The position numbers and the translations under genes were made by a program. The notes below the pieces were generated by a model. That model made no database searches, was not told where the DNA came from, and saw nothing but the letters and a program-made list of their open reading frames with translations. 64,000 nucleotides of DNA, from contig NZ_LN555523.1 in NCBI RefSeq assembly GCF_900015215.1, positions 1,678,381-1,742,380 of the forward strand, given 5' to 3'. Positions 1 through 8,762 of the stretch are shown here, in pieces; position 1 is the stretch's first letter, and every line of letters begins with the position of its first letter. This DNA comes from Romboutsia ilealis (GTDB lineage: Bacteria > Bacillota > Clostridia > Peptostreptococcales > Peptostreptococcaceae).

Positions 1-46
1 AAACTTCTTCAGTAGTAGATTCCGCAGTTGTCTGACTTAGAAACAT
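1..46 (-). CDS. N-terminus of a leftward gene cut by the window edge
   Basis: An ATG on the minus strand at 46 is preceded by a strong GGAGGTGC ribosome binding site (60-53). The frame stays open to the window edge and reads MFLSQTTAESTTEEV. Only 15 residues are visible, so no family can be assigned. The strong site and clean reading frame are the only evidence that this is a real gene. Confidence 0.6.
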   Translation of the reverse strand, partial: MFLSQTTAESTTEEV

Positions 47-209
47 AGACAAGCACCTCCATTTTTCGTCATTTTTACTTATTTTAATTTTTTTTTCTAC
101 TTTTATTATATTACAACATAAAAAAAAGTATGTCTAGTAAATTAAACTTATATATAAATTATAATATTAAATATCATTAGATATTTCTTAAAAAAGTTTT
201 TCATATTTA

Positions 210-1256
210 TCATAAGCTAAATTTTACCATTTCAAATTTATAGCTTATTTCTTTGAATACATCAATCATATTAGGGTCAAATCCTTTTTCTCTTCCTTCT
301 ATTATAATATTAACCGTATCTTCATGAGAAAAAGGCTCTTTATAAGGTCGCTTTGTAGTTAAGGCATCATATACATCAGCAATTGCCATAATTCTAGCAC
401 TTATAGGTATTTCTTCTCCCTTTAATCCACTTGGATATCCTGTTCCATCCCATTTTTCCTGATGATAGTAAGCCATATCTCTAGCTGTATATAAAAAGCT
501 TTCTTTATCAGTTTCATTTATCATTTTTTGTAAAGATATTGCACCTAGTTCAACATGTTTCTTCATATATTCAAATTCATCCTCATCTAATGAGCCCATT
601 TTTAATAATGTGGCGTCATTAATTCCAATTTTTCCTATATCATGAAGAGGAGCTGATTTAATAATATCTTTTACATACTCTGGTGTTAAAATATCACTAT
701 ATACACCAGCTTCTACAAGTTCGTTGGCTAAAATTCTTACGTATTCAGCTGTACGTTTTACATGTCCTCCCGTATTTTCATCTCTGCATTCAACTAACTC
801 TGCTAATGATAGCATCATTACATCTTGTAAATTTTCTATCATTTGTGTTTTTTCATATATCTTCTCTTCTAATTGAGTTCTATATTCACTAAGTTCTAAA
901 TGCATTTTAACTCTGCTTAGCATAGACTGTGAAATAAATGGTTTAGTTATAAAATCAACTGCACCTAGTTCAAAACCTTTAACCTCAATTTCACTATCAG
1001 AACGTGAAGTTAAAAATATTACTGGAATATTTTCCAATTCTTTATTTTCTTTAATTTTTGCTAAAGTTTCATATGCATCCATATCAGGTAAATTAATATC
1101 TAATAAAATTAAATCCGGCCTATGTTTTGCTAAAAATTTTAAAGTTTGAGCACCTGATATTAATAAACTCACTTTATAGTAAGGCTTTAATGTATTTTCT
1201 GCCAATTTTAAATTCGTTACATTATCATCTATAACTAATATATGTCTTAACCTCAT
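210..1256 (-). CDS. Response regulator with HD-GYP domain (probable cyclic-di-GMP phosphodiesterase)
   Basis: 348 residues in two domains. Residues 5-120 form a CheY-like receiver with the acidic pair DD at 10-11, the phosphoacceptor D53 in LILLDINLP, and the conserved lysine in FITKPF. After a short helical linker, an HD-GYP domain (about 145-345) carries APLHDIGKIG and later HHQEKWDGTGYP, the full metal-binding HD and GYP signature. HD-GYP enzymes hydrolyse cyclic-di-GMP, so phosphorylation probably tunes second-messenger breakdown in the cytoplasm. No histidine kinase gene lies next to it, so the partner is encoded elsewhere. The gene stands alone, divergent from the ABC ATPase gene at 1535. 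The ATG at 1256 follows an AAAGGTG-like site. Confidence 0.93.
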   Translation of the reverse strand: MRLRHILVIDDNVTNLKLAENTLKPYYKVSLLISGAQTLKFLAKHRPDLILLDINLPDMDAYETLAKIKENKELENIPVIFLTSRSDSEIEVKGFELGAVDFITKPFISQSMLSRVKMHLELSEYRTQLEEKIYEKTQMIENLQDVMMLSLAELVECRDENTGGHVKRTAEYVRILANELVEAGVYSDILTPEYVKDIIKSAPLHDIGKIGINDATLLKMGSLDEDEFEYMKKHVELGAISLQKMINETDKESFLYTARDMAYYHQEKWDGTGYPSGLKGEEIPISARIMAIADVYDALTTKRPYKEPFSHEDTVNIIIEGREKGFDPNMIDVFKEISYKFEMVKFSL

Positions 1257-1387
1257 GTATTCACCTTTCTTTCATTTCTTACCATTTTATTCATTTTATT
1301 ATATACTTAAAATTAATCTAATTTCAATGATTAAGATAATTAAAATAAATTTACCTTATATATTTATTATTTTTCTATTAAAGATTT

Positions 1388-1452
1388 AATGTTTATATTA
1401 ACTAAAGTATTTTGTAAAAAATATACAAAATATTTTAGTTAATATAAACATT
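1388..1452. repeat. Large 29-bp inverted repeat upstream of the ABC ATPase gene
   Basis: Arms 1388-1416 and 1424-1452 are complementary over 29 bases with a single difference that still allows a G-U pair, around a 7-base loop (AAAAATA). It lies in the 278-base gap between divergent genes, about 80 bases before the ATPase start. No T-run follows the right arm, so it is not a standard terminator for rightward transcription. It could be a regulator binding site, an mRNA leader hairpin or a short mobile remnant. Confidence 0.85.
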
Positions 1453-1534
1453 ACTAGGAAAACATTTTTCTGTTAACATTTAATTGTAATTAGCTTTAAA
1501 TTTAAAATATTAAAATATAAAGGGGAGAATTATT

Positions 1535-2671
1535 ATGGCAGAGGTAATTTTAAAAAATATATGTAAATCTTATGATAATGGATTTAATGCAGTAAAAAAT
1601 GTGAATATAAATATAGAAGATAAAGAATTTGTAGTTTTAGTTGGTCCTTCTGGATGTGGTAAGTCAACTACATTAAGAATGATAGCTGGACTTGAAGATA
1701 TAAGTGATGGTGAGTTATACATAGGAGATAAATTAGTAAACGATATAGACCCTAAAGATAGAGATATAGCAATGGTTTTCCAAAACTATGCTCTATACCC
1801 ACACCTAAGTGTATATGATAATATGGCATTTGCTCTAAAACTTAGAAAAATGCCTAAAGATGAAATAAATAAAAAGGTTAAAGAGGCAGCTAAAATACTT
1901 GATTTAGATCATCTATTAGATAGAAAACCTAAAGCTTTATCTGGAGGACAAAGACAAAGGGTTGCTCTTGGACGCGCTATAGTTAGAAATCCTAAAGTTT
2001 TCTTAATGGATGAGCCTTTATCAAATTTAGATGCTAAACTTAGAACAGCAATGAGAACTGAGATAACTAAATTACATAAATCACTTGGTACTACATTCAT
2101 ATACGTTACACATGACCAAGTAGAAGCTATGACTATGGCTGATAGAATAGTTGTTATGAAAGATGGTATTGTTCAACAAATAGACACTCCACAAGATATA
2201 TATGATTCTCCAAATAATATGTTCGTTGCAGGATTTATAGGAGCTCCTCAAATGAACTTTATAGATGTAAAATTAGTTGAAAAAGATGGAGAAATATATG
2301 CACAAAATGATGCTTTAAGTATAAAGTTAAATGCTGGAGATTGTGGAGCTTTAACATCTAATGGATATATAGGAAAAGAAGTTGTTTTAGGCATAAGACC
2401 GGAAGATATTCATATAGAAGACATATTTGTTGATAACAGTTTAGATAGTACATTTGAAGCTAATGTTGAACTTGGAGAACTTATGGGAGCGGAAATATAT
2501 GCTTACTTAAAAGCTGGTAACCATAATATCACTGCTAGATTTGATGGTAGATATAAATTAAATATAGGAGATAAATTAAAACTTGCTATGGATAAACATA
2601 GAATCCATATATTTGATAAAGAAACTCAATTAGCTATAAGAGATGAAAAGGTAAAAGAAACTTCAAAATAA
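1535..2671 (+). CDS. ugpC: Sugar ABC transporter ATP-binding protein, MsmX/UgpC type
   Basis: 378 residues with every hallmark of a carbohydrate-uptake (CUT1) ATPase. Walker A is GPSGCGKST (about 37-45), the Q-loop is VFQNYALYP, the signature is LSGGQRQRVALGRA, Walker B is FLMDEPLSNLDAKLR, and the switch is THDQVEAMTMADR. A C-terminal TOBE-type regulatory region runs from about 285 to 365. No permease or binding-protein genes are adjacent. This matches the known multitask ATPases (MsmX, UgpC, MsmK) that energise several sugar transporters encoded elsewhere. The ribosome site AAAGGGGAG precedes ATG 1535. A long inverted repeat lies upstream and a 46-base perfect palindrome follows the stop. 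The substrate cannot be read from the sequence. Confidence 0.93.
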   Translation: MAEVILKNICKSYDNGFNAVKNVNINIEDKEFVVLVGPSGCGKSTTLRMIAGLEDISDGELYIGDKLVNDIDPKDRDIAMVFQNYALYPHLSVYDNMAFALKLRKMPKDEINKKVKEAAKILDLDHLLDRKPKALSGGQRQRVALGRAIVRNPKVFLMDEPLSNLDAKLRTAMRTEITKLHKSLGTTFIYVTHDQVEAMTMADRIVVMKDGIVQQIDTPQDIYDSPNNMFVAGFIGAPQMNFIDVKLVEKDGEIYAQNDALSIKLNAGDCGALTSNGYIGKEVVLGIRPEDIHIEDIFVDNSLDSTFEANVELGELMGAEIYAYLKAGNHNITARFDGRYKLNIGDKLKLAMDKHRIHIFDKETQLAIRDEKVKETSK

Positions 2672-2684
2672 CTTAAATTAGTGT

Positions 2685-2730
2685 TATATTAAAAGAGTAA
2701 GATGATTAATCATCTTACTCTTTTAATATA
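2685..2730. terminator. Perfect 46-base palindrome after the ABC ATPase gene
   Basis: Two 23-base arms (2685-2707 and 2708-2730) are exact complements with no spacer. The top-strand right arm ends in TCTTTTAATATA, and the hairpin starts 14 bases after the stop codon. It most likely ends the ATPase transcript. No separate long T-run follows. Confidence 0.75.
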
Positions 2731-2822
2731 ATCTAGATATTTTAAAATACTTAGATTTACAGGGGTTCATTTCTTAGTAATATAAATTGTACAAAATTTC
2801 ATAATTTTTTTGGGGGTAAATT

Positions 2823-3599
2823 ATGCAAAGCTTAATTGAATTTTTTGAAAAAGAAACTAATAAAAAAATTAATATATTCAAATATAATAACGAAAAAATT
2901 AATTCTAATCAAAATTTAATTGAATTTAATAATACAACTTATGTAATAGAATTCCTAAAAGATAGTATACTAACTCATATAAACGGACATTGCTATCTGT
3001 TTAATCAACAAAATTTAGATTTTGATTCTTTAAAAAATATACTTTATAATTTATATGAAGATGTGCAAATATATAAATATAACAATTACTTATTATTAGT
3101 ATCTAATAATATCTTAGATATAGATAGTTCTACTCCTACAATTATAGAAGCTGAAACATATTCAAAAACATATATTATATATTTAGAAAAAATAACTACC
3201 ATTTATAATCTAGATCTTAAGATAAATATAGTTGATGAGTTAATTAATATTATAATTAATAATAATAATGCTAGCCAATTTATAACTTTAAATGATTTAA
3301 TAATCTATAAAGTCGCTGCTATAACAAGTGATAATCACCAACTCTCTTCATTAATAAAATTTGATATTATAAAAAACATAGATGAAAATTTACTAACTAC
3401 TGGTATTAATTTTATAGAAAATGGATTGAATATATCAAAAACTTCAAGTGCATTATTTTTACATAGAAATACACTAATATATAGATTAGAAAAAATAAAA
3501 GAATATCTTAATCTAGATTTAAAGAATTTTAAAGATGCTTTTATATTTTATTTAAGTGTAAAATCATTTTTAAGTTCTATAAATAATTGTAACTCATAG
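2823..3599 (+). CDS. PucR/CdaR-type transcriptional regulator
   Basis: 258 residues. The C-terminal 60 residues (about 195-250) match the PucR-family helix-turn-helix, with INFIENGLNISKTSSALFLH followed by HRNTLIYRLEKIKEYL. The N-terminal 190 residues are poorly conserved in appearance and probably sense a ligand. PucR/CdaR proteins regulate diacid, purine or sugar-acid genes. The gene follows the orphan sugar ATPase gene on the same strand but is separated from it by a strong palindrome, so a link to sugar control is only inferred. The start ATG follows a GGGGGT ribosome site in a T-rich leader. Confidence 0.8.
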   Translation: MQSLIEFFEKETNKKINIFKYNNEKINSNQNLIEFNNTTYVIEFLKDSILTHINGHCYLFNQQNLDFDSLKNILYNLYEDVQIYKYNNYLLLVSNNILDIDSSTPTIIEAETYSKTYIIYLEKITTIYNLDLKINIVDELINIIINNNNASQFITLNDLIIYKVAAITSDNHQLSSLIKFDIIKNIDENLLTTGINFIENGLNISKTSSALFLHRNTLIYRLEKIKEYLNLDLKNFKDAFIFYLSVKSFLSSINNCNS

Positions 3600-3680
3600 A
3601 GTCTACATAAATCTTTTATTAAGTAATTAGTTTTATACCTCTAATACTTAATATTGGGACATGTTTTAAGGAGGTTTTAT

Positions 3681-4259
3681 ATGGGATTTTTTAGTATTTT
3701 ATTAACTGGATTTGCTCTTTCTATGGATGCATTTGCAGTATCTGTTACTAAAGGTATGACATTAAAAAAAATAAATTTATCACTAGCTACTAAGATTGCA
3801 TTTTCATTTGGGTTATTTCAAGGAGTTATGCCTCTTATTGGTTGGTTATTTGGTATGAACTTTGAGTTATACATAAGAAGCATAGATCATTGGATTGCAG
3901 TTTTTTTACTAAGCTTTTTAGGTATAAAGATGATAATTGAAGCTATCAAAAATGATGATAATGATAACACTACATATTTAGATAATAAAGAATTAATAAT
4001 TTTATCTATTGCTACTAGTATTGATGCACTAGCAGTTGGCGTAACTTTCGCTTTTTTAAACATTGATATAATACCAGTTTGTATATCAATTGGTGTTATA
4101 ACATTTTTATTTTGCTTTATAGGGGTATTGATTGGCAAGAAAATCGGATCTGTATTCAAAAATTATGCACAGATAGTAGGTGGCATTATATTAATTCTAA
4201 TAGGATTAAATATACTAAATGAGCATACTCAAATAATTTCAAATCTATTTCTTTTTTAA
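3681..4259 (+). CDS. mntP: Manganese efflux pump MntP
   Basis: The start was set at ATG 3681, just after AAGGAGG (3668-3674). An upstream in-frame ATG at 3654 lacks a site. The 192-residue protein has six predicted membrane segments in two related halves. Each half holds the acidic signature of the family: LSMDAFAVSVTKG near residue 13 and TSIDALAVGVTF near residue 113. MntP proteins export Mn2+ across the cytoplasmic membrane. The short leader (3600-3680) has no room for a yybP-ykoY manganese riboswitch, so regulation is unknown. A strong terminator follows immediately. Confidence 0.92.
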   Translation: MGFFSILLTGFALSMDAFAVSVTKGMTLKKINLSLATKIAFSFGLFQGVMPLIGWLFGMNFELYIRSIDHWIAVFLLSFLGIKMIIEAIKNDDNDNTTYLDNKELIILSIATSIDALAVGVTFAFLNIDIIPVCISIGVITFLFCFIGVLIGKKIGSVFKNYAQIVGGIILILIGLNILNEHTQIISNLFLF

Positions 4260-4297
4260 GAGATAAGTAAACTAAAATTTACTTATCTCTTTTTTTA
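4259..4297 (+). terminator. Intrinsic terminator of mntP
   Basis: A 12-base stem (AGAGATAAGTAA at 4259-4270 paired with 4279-4290) is followed by seven T residues. Confidence 0.93.
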
Positions 4298-4510
4298 TAT
4301 AAATACTATAAAATTCTTTAATTTGCATAAAATACAATTAAATAGCCCAATGTTTTACTAATATTTATTACCTTATTAAAACTTATAATTTAATTTTTAA
4401 TATATTTTTATCGAAAAAGATACTAAATTGTAACTTTACTATATTTATCTTTCCATTTATAATAGAAATAGTTCGATTTCTAACTTTATTTTAACTTGGA
4501 GGTGATTTAA

Positions 4511-6658
4511 GTGAAAAATATTTTCAAAATATATAAAAATGACTTAAAAGATATTTTCACTAATAAGGTTTTATTAGTTATCGTCACTGGACTTTGTATA
4601 TTACCATCACTTTATGCATGGTTTAATATAAAAGCTTCTTGGGATCCATATGGCAATACAGGAAATATTTCTGTTGCAGTTGTAAATGAAGATTCTGGTG
4701 CAGAAATAATGGATAAAGAAGTAAATATAGGTGATGAACTAGTAGATAAACTTAAAACTAATAAAGATTTAGGCTGGAAATTCGTAGATAGAAAAAAAGC
4801 CTTAGAAGGTGTCAACGATGGTACATATTATGCATACATAGAAATACCGTCAAATTTTTCTAAGGATTTGACTTCTTTAGTTTCTAAAGATATAAAAAAA
4901 GGTACTATAATATATACAGTAAACGAAAAAATAAATGCTATAGCCCCTAAAATTACAAGTAAAGGAGCTACAACTATTCAAAATGAAGTAAATCAAACTG
5001 TTGTTAAAACAGTAAGTGAGGTAGTTTTAAATGTATTTAAGGAAGCAGGAATAGAACTTGAAAAACAATTACCTAAACTATCAACTTTAGAAAATAACTT
5101 AGTTGAAGTACAAGGTAAATTTAAAAATATAAATAAAGTTGTTGATACTGCAGTTGATGCAACTGATAAAGTATCAGATATAGTTAAAGATGTACAAAAC
5201 GATATACCTCTTATAAAAGAAACTCTTACTAATACTAAAAACTTATCGTCTGATATAAAGAGCTTTTTAAATGATTCAAAAACAGGATTAAGTCAACTAT
5301 CTCCTGTTATAAAAAATGATTTAGGATTAATATCAGAAATATCTTCAAATGCTAAAGATGCCGTTTCAGACTTGATAGATGCCATAAATAAAGGTTCCGA
5401 ATCAGCACCTCAACTTATTGATAATTTATCTACTAAATTATCTAATTTAGCGTCTAGTACGAATACTTTAACTAAGTTTTTAGAAAAATTAAATAAATTG
5501 GTTCCTGGTAATCAGTTAAAAAGTGTAATAGATTCACTTAACAGTATAAGTACTAAGTTAGATACTGCGGTTAATTCATTACAAACGATTAAAAATCAAG
5601 TAGCTAATGGAGAAAAACCACCTTTAACTAATTTAAATAACTTATTAAAAGTTGTAAGCGATGTAAATACAATAACATCATCAATATTAAATAACTTTGA
5701 TTCAAAAATACAAGCTCCTATAGGTAATATTATAGATGATGCCTTTAAGGTTGTAGAGAATGTAATAGAAGTATTAGATAGTGCTGAAAAAAAATTACCA
5801 GATGTTGAAGACATATTAAATACTACTTTATCTTTCACTGGTAGTGCTAAAGAGGGTGCAACATTTGTAAAAGAAAAATTACCATATGCTAAATCTGTAG
5901 TAGATGATCTTGTAGATGCTATGAAAAAAATAAATAATAATAGTGAAGTAAATGAACTTATATCATTACTTAAGAGTGATGTTTTAAAACGCTCTGAGTT
6001 CTTAAAACAACCTGTGGATTTAGTTGAAAATAGACTATATCCTATGAAAAATTATGGTTCAGCTATGACACCATTTTATACAGTTTTATCTCTATGGGTA
6101 GGTATATTACTTTTAATGTCTTTACTATCTACAAACGTACATGGTGATTATAAATCATATGAAGTATATTTCGGTAGAGGACTTACATTCTTAAGCTTGA
6201 CTATAATCCAGGCTCTTATCGTAAGTTTAGGTGATATATATTTACTAAAAGTACAAGCGGATAATATACCATTATTTATCCTAATATCAGTATTTACAAG
6301 TATAGTATTTACAGCTATTGTTTACTCTTTAGTTTCTATATTTGGAAATGTCGGAAAAGCAATAGGAGTTGTATTATTAGTTATACAAGTTGCAGGATCA
6401 GGAGGAACATTCCCTATACAAGTTACTCCACAATTTTTCCAAAATGTTTATCCACTATTACCATTCACATATGCAATATCTGCTATGCGTGAAACAGTTG
6501 GTGGAATATATATGCCAAATCTAATAAAAGATATCTCTGCGTTAGCAATATTTATTATTATATTTGTATTGTTTACTATATTGTTGAAAAAACCTATAAA
6601 TAAAATTACTGAAAAAGTTCAAGATAGATTTAATGAAAGTGATTTAACTGGACATTAA
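4511..6658 (+). CDS. YhgE/Pip family membrane protein (ABC-2 permease-like)
   Basis: 715 residues, GTG start eight bases after TTGGAGGTGA. The N-terminus has the family pattern: a short cytoplasmic segment, a membrane helix (about 18-38) ending in LPSLYAWFNIKASWDPYGNT, then an extracellular stretch with VAVVNEDSGAE. The centre (about 190-490) is long, helical and rich in Asn, Lys and Ser, suggesting an extended external stalk. The C-terminus (about 510-705) has a cluster of membrane helices resembling ABC-2 permeases. Relatives include the Pip phage-receptor proteins and YueB of type VII secretion loci. No type VII genes are nearby, so the function here is unknown. It forms a single-gene unit with its own terminator. 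Confidence 0.88.
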   Translation: MKNIFKIYKNDLKDIFTNKVLLVIVTGLCILPSLYAWFNIKASWDPYGNTGNISVAVVNEDSGAEIMDKEVNIGDELVDKLKTNKDLGWKFVDRKKALEGVNDGTYYAYIEIPSNFSKDLTSLVSKDIKKGTIIYTVNEKINAIAPKITSKGATTIQNEVNQTVVKTVSEVVLNVFKEAGIELEKQLPKLSTLENNLVEVQGKFKNINKVVDTAVDATDKVSDIVKDVQNDIPLIKETLTNTKNLSSDIKSFLNDSKTGLSQLSPVIKNDLGLISEISSNAKDAVSDLIDAINKGSESAPQLIDNLSTKLSNLASSTNTLTKFLEKLNKLVPGNQLKSVIDSLNSISTKLDTAVNSLQTIKNQVANGEKPPLTNLNNLLKVVSDVNTITSSILNNFDSKIQAPIGNIIDDAFKVVENVIEVLDSAEKKLPDVEDILNTTLSFTGSAKEGATFVKEKLPYAKSVVDDLVDAMKKINNNSEVNELISLLKSDVLKRSEFLKQPVDLVENRLYPMKNYGSAMTPFYTVLSLWVGILLLMSLLSTNVHGDYKSYEVYFGRGLTFLSLTIIQALIVSLGDIYLLKVQADNIPLFILISVFTSIVFTAIVYSLVSIFGNVGKAIGVVLLVIQVAGSGGTFPIQVTPQFFQNVYPLLPFTYAISAMRETVGGIYMPNLIKDISALAIFIIIFVLFTILLKKPINKITEKVQDRFNESDLTGH

Positions 6659-6668
6659 AATACAAAGA

Positions 6669-6703
6669 AGCTTAGTCAAACTTTGACTAAGCTCTTTATT
6701 TTT
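6669..6703 (+). terminator. Terminator of the YhgE/Pip gene
   Basis: A 12-base stem (AGCTTAGTCAAA at 6669-6680 with 6682-6693) is followed by CTTTATTTTT. Confidence 0.9.
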
Positions 6704-6721
6704 ATAAATTATATTTCATCA

Positions 6722-6750
6722 ACAAAAATAAAAAGGCTAAAAGCCTTTTT
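6722..6750 (-). terminator. Terminator of the leftward gene at 6749
   Basis: On the minus strand a short stem (AAAAGGCT/AGCCTTTT) overlaps the last codons of the gene and is followed by TTTTTATTTTT. Confidence 0.85.
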
Positions 6751-7156
6751 ATTTTTCTATATCATCTTCATAATTATCATATTCTTCATTTTCATATTCA
6801 TCTGTATCTATTTTCATATTTTCTTTATCATCTTTTATAGAATTTATATGTTTTTCAATTTCTTCTGGCGATGAATCTTCACAATTTTCACAGCAAATCC
6901 TTCTAGAATTAAATTCATCTACTTTTTCTTTTAACTCATCTTTTTCTAACTTATCTTCTAGATTATCAGATTCATATTCTTCATACGCTAAATATTCTAT
7001 TTCATCTTTTTTTCTACTTTTCATTTTCTTTATAGTTTTATACGAAATATATACTCCAACTGCGGATACGGTTGCTACTCCTGTATAAAAAGCGGCTTTT
7101 TTACTCTTTTCTAACATTTCATTTTTTATTTTTCTTTCGATAAGATATTTTATCAT
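6749..7156 (-). CDS. Small membrane-anchored protein with acidic tail, unknown function
   Basis: 135 residues. A basic N-terminal stretch is followed by one hydrophobic helix (about 20-40, AAFYTGVATVSAVGVYISYK). A long tail follows, rich in Glu, Asp and Asn, with a small CCENC cysteine motif near residue 89. The AAAAAGGAG site before ATG 7156 is strong. The topology suggests a single-pass protein with an acidic domain on one side. No family is recognised. It is convergent with the YhgE/Pip gene and divergent from the holin-like gene. Confidence 0.75.
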   Translation of the reverse strand: MIKYLIERKIKNEMLEKSKKAAFYTGVATVSAVGVYISYKTIKKMKSRKKDEIEYLAYEEYESDNLEDKLEKDELKEKVDEFNSRRICCENCEDSSPEEIEKHINSIKDDKENMKIDTDEYENEEYDNYEDDIEK

Positions 7157-7277
7157 AGCACTTCTCCTTTTTAAATGTCATATAATATATTAATAGTATT
7201 TGTATTATTAAAATAAAAATAATTATATTTTAAAATTTCATTTTTTTTACATCAAATAAAGAAAGAAGGTTTTTATT

Positions 7278-7598
7278 TTGAATTCGAATTTATTTAATCT
7301 ATTGTTAACTATACTAACTCTTGTTATAACTGTAGGAGGAGGATTTTTAGTAAATTATTTAAATCAAAAATTAGGAAGCCAAAAACTTCAAGATTATTAT
7401 AATCTTGCAAAACAAATAGTTATGGCTATTGAGCAACTAAATCCAGATCTAGCAGGTAAAGATAAAAAAGAATTAGCAATGTCTAAATTATTAGAATTAA
7501 CTAATAATAAAATAAGCTCTGAACAAGCTGATACTTTAATTGAATCTGCTGTCTATGAAGTAAAGAAACTTTTACAAAATAATAATCTAACTAAGTAA
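7278..7598 (+). CDS. Orphan phage holin, LLH family
   Basis: 106 residues, TTG start seven bases after AAGGT. One N-terminal membrane helix (about 5-28, LLLTILTLVITVGGGFLVNYL) is followed by an amphipathic helical domain. That domain ends in the conserved-looking pattern of LLH holins (QIVMAIEQLNPDLAGKDKKE, then IESAVYEVKK). LLH holins permeabilise the membrane for release of lysins or other cargo. No endolysin, tail or other phage gene is nearby, so this is a lone holin-like gene, either domesticated or a remnant. Confidence 0.78.
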   Translation: MNSNLFNLLLTILTLVITVGGGFLVNYLNQKLGSQKLQDYYNLAKQIVMAIEQLNPDLAGKDKKELAMSKLLELTNNKISSEQADTLIESAVYEVKKLLQNNNLTK

Positions 7599-7605
7599 AT
7601 ATAAT

Positions 7606-7647
7606 AAAATAAAAGTGCCATAAATGATTTTATGACACTTTTATTTT
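7606..7647. terminator. Bidirectional terminator between holin-like and Nif3-like genes
   Basis: Long arms (AAAATAAAAGTGCCATAAA against TTTTATGACACTTTTATTTT, one mismatch) sit between convergent genes. T-rich flanks occur in both directions. Confidence 0.92.
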
Positions 7648-7648
7648 A

Positions 7649-8746
7649 CTATACTATTTTAAACGGATTTAAATTAATATTACTTTTTATTACCTCTATG
7701 CCTTTAATATCATCTAAATAGATACTGATTGCATCTTTAAATATATCTTCTGTGTCAAAATGTCCACAGTCAATTACATTCATTCCTATATCTAGGGCAT
7801 CTTGAGCATCATGATATTTCATATCTCCAGTTATTAATACATCTGCTCCACTTCTTTTAGCCTTTTTAAACATATCTGCTCCAGATCCAGTAACTACTGC
7901 AACCTTATTTATTTTATCATTAAGATTACCAACTACTCTAATATGATCAATATTAAGCTTTTCTTTTATCTTATTACATAATTCCTCTAAAGTTATATTA
8001 TCTTGTAATTTACTTATTCGTCCTAAACCTACAGAATTTCCTTTGTTCTCAAGTTTATATATATCATATGCCACTTCTTCATAAGGATGAGCATTTATCA
8101 TAGAACTTATTACTCCACCTAATATTCTTTGTGGCACTATAGTTTCTATTTTAACTTCTTCAACTAATTCTAGTTCACCTAGACTTCCTATATAAGGATT
8201 TGAATTATCAAGTGGCTTAAAACTTCCCACACCTTGACTGCTAAAGCTACAATGGCTATAGTTTCCGATATGGCCTGCACCAGCATCAGCTAATGCATTT
8301 TTTACTTTATCTATATGAGTAGTAGGTACATATACGGCTAATTTATATAAAGTTTCTGTATTTGTTACTTCTAGCACTTTTGAATTTTCAAATCCCATTA
8401 ACTTCATAAAATAATCATTTAATCCATCATAAGCTATATCAAAGTTTGTATGCATAGAGTAAAGAGCTATATCATTTTTTATAAGCTTATGTATAAGCTT
8501 TCCTTTTAAATCCATTGTGTTTATCTTATTCATCTTTTTAAATATAAATGGATGGTGAGTTATTATTAAATCTATATTATTTTCTATAGCTTCATCTATA
8601 ACTTTTTCATTTGCTTCAAGAACGACTAATACTTTCTCCACATTCATATCAAAGTCTCCAACTAAAAGACCAACATTATCCCAATCGTAGGCTAAATTCA
8701 ATGGATACTTAGACTCTATTTTTTTTATAATTGTTTTTAGTAACAT
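7649..8746 (-). CDS. Nif3-like dinuclear metal protein (YqfO family)
   Basis: 365 residues, the length of the Bacillus YqfO subfamily, which has a PII/NGG1p-like domain inserted between the two Nif3 halves. The first half holds ITHHPFIF and MHTNFDIAYDG, typical metal-site segments. The insert covers about 125-230 (YKLAVYVPTTHIDKVKNALA). The second half ends with SGADVLITGDMKYHDA and DCGHFDTED. Members form toroidal hexamers with two metal ions per subunit, and their reaction is not firmly known. The 'GTP cyclohydrolase type 2' label sometimes used is doubtful. It lies 16 bases after trmK and is probably co-transcribed with it. Confidence 0.93.
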   Translation of the reverse strand: MLLKTIIKKIESKYPLNLAYDWDNVGLLVGDFDMNVEKVLVVLEANEKVIDEAIENNIDLIITHHPFIFKKMNKINTMDLKGKLIHKLIKNDIALYSMHTNFDIAYDGLNDYFMKLMGFENSKVLEVTNTETLYKLAVYVPTTHIDKVKNALADAGAGHIGNYSHCSFSSQGVGSFKPLDNSNPYIGSLGELELVEEVKIETIVPQRILGGVISSMINAHPYEEVAYDIYKLENKGNSVGLGRISKLQDNITLEELCNKIKEKLNIDHIRVVGNLNDKINKVAVVTGSGADMFKKAKRSGADVLITGDMKYHDAQDALDIGMNVIDCGHFDTEDIFKDAISIYLDDIKGIEVIKSNINLNPFKIV

Positions 8747-8762
8747 ATTATACCCCTTTATT

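Noticed and set aside
7278..7598. Prophage at the holin-like gene
   Set aside because: No integrase, capsid, tail or lysin genes within the window.
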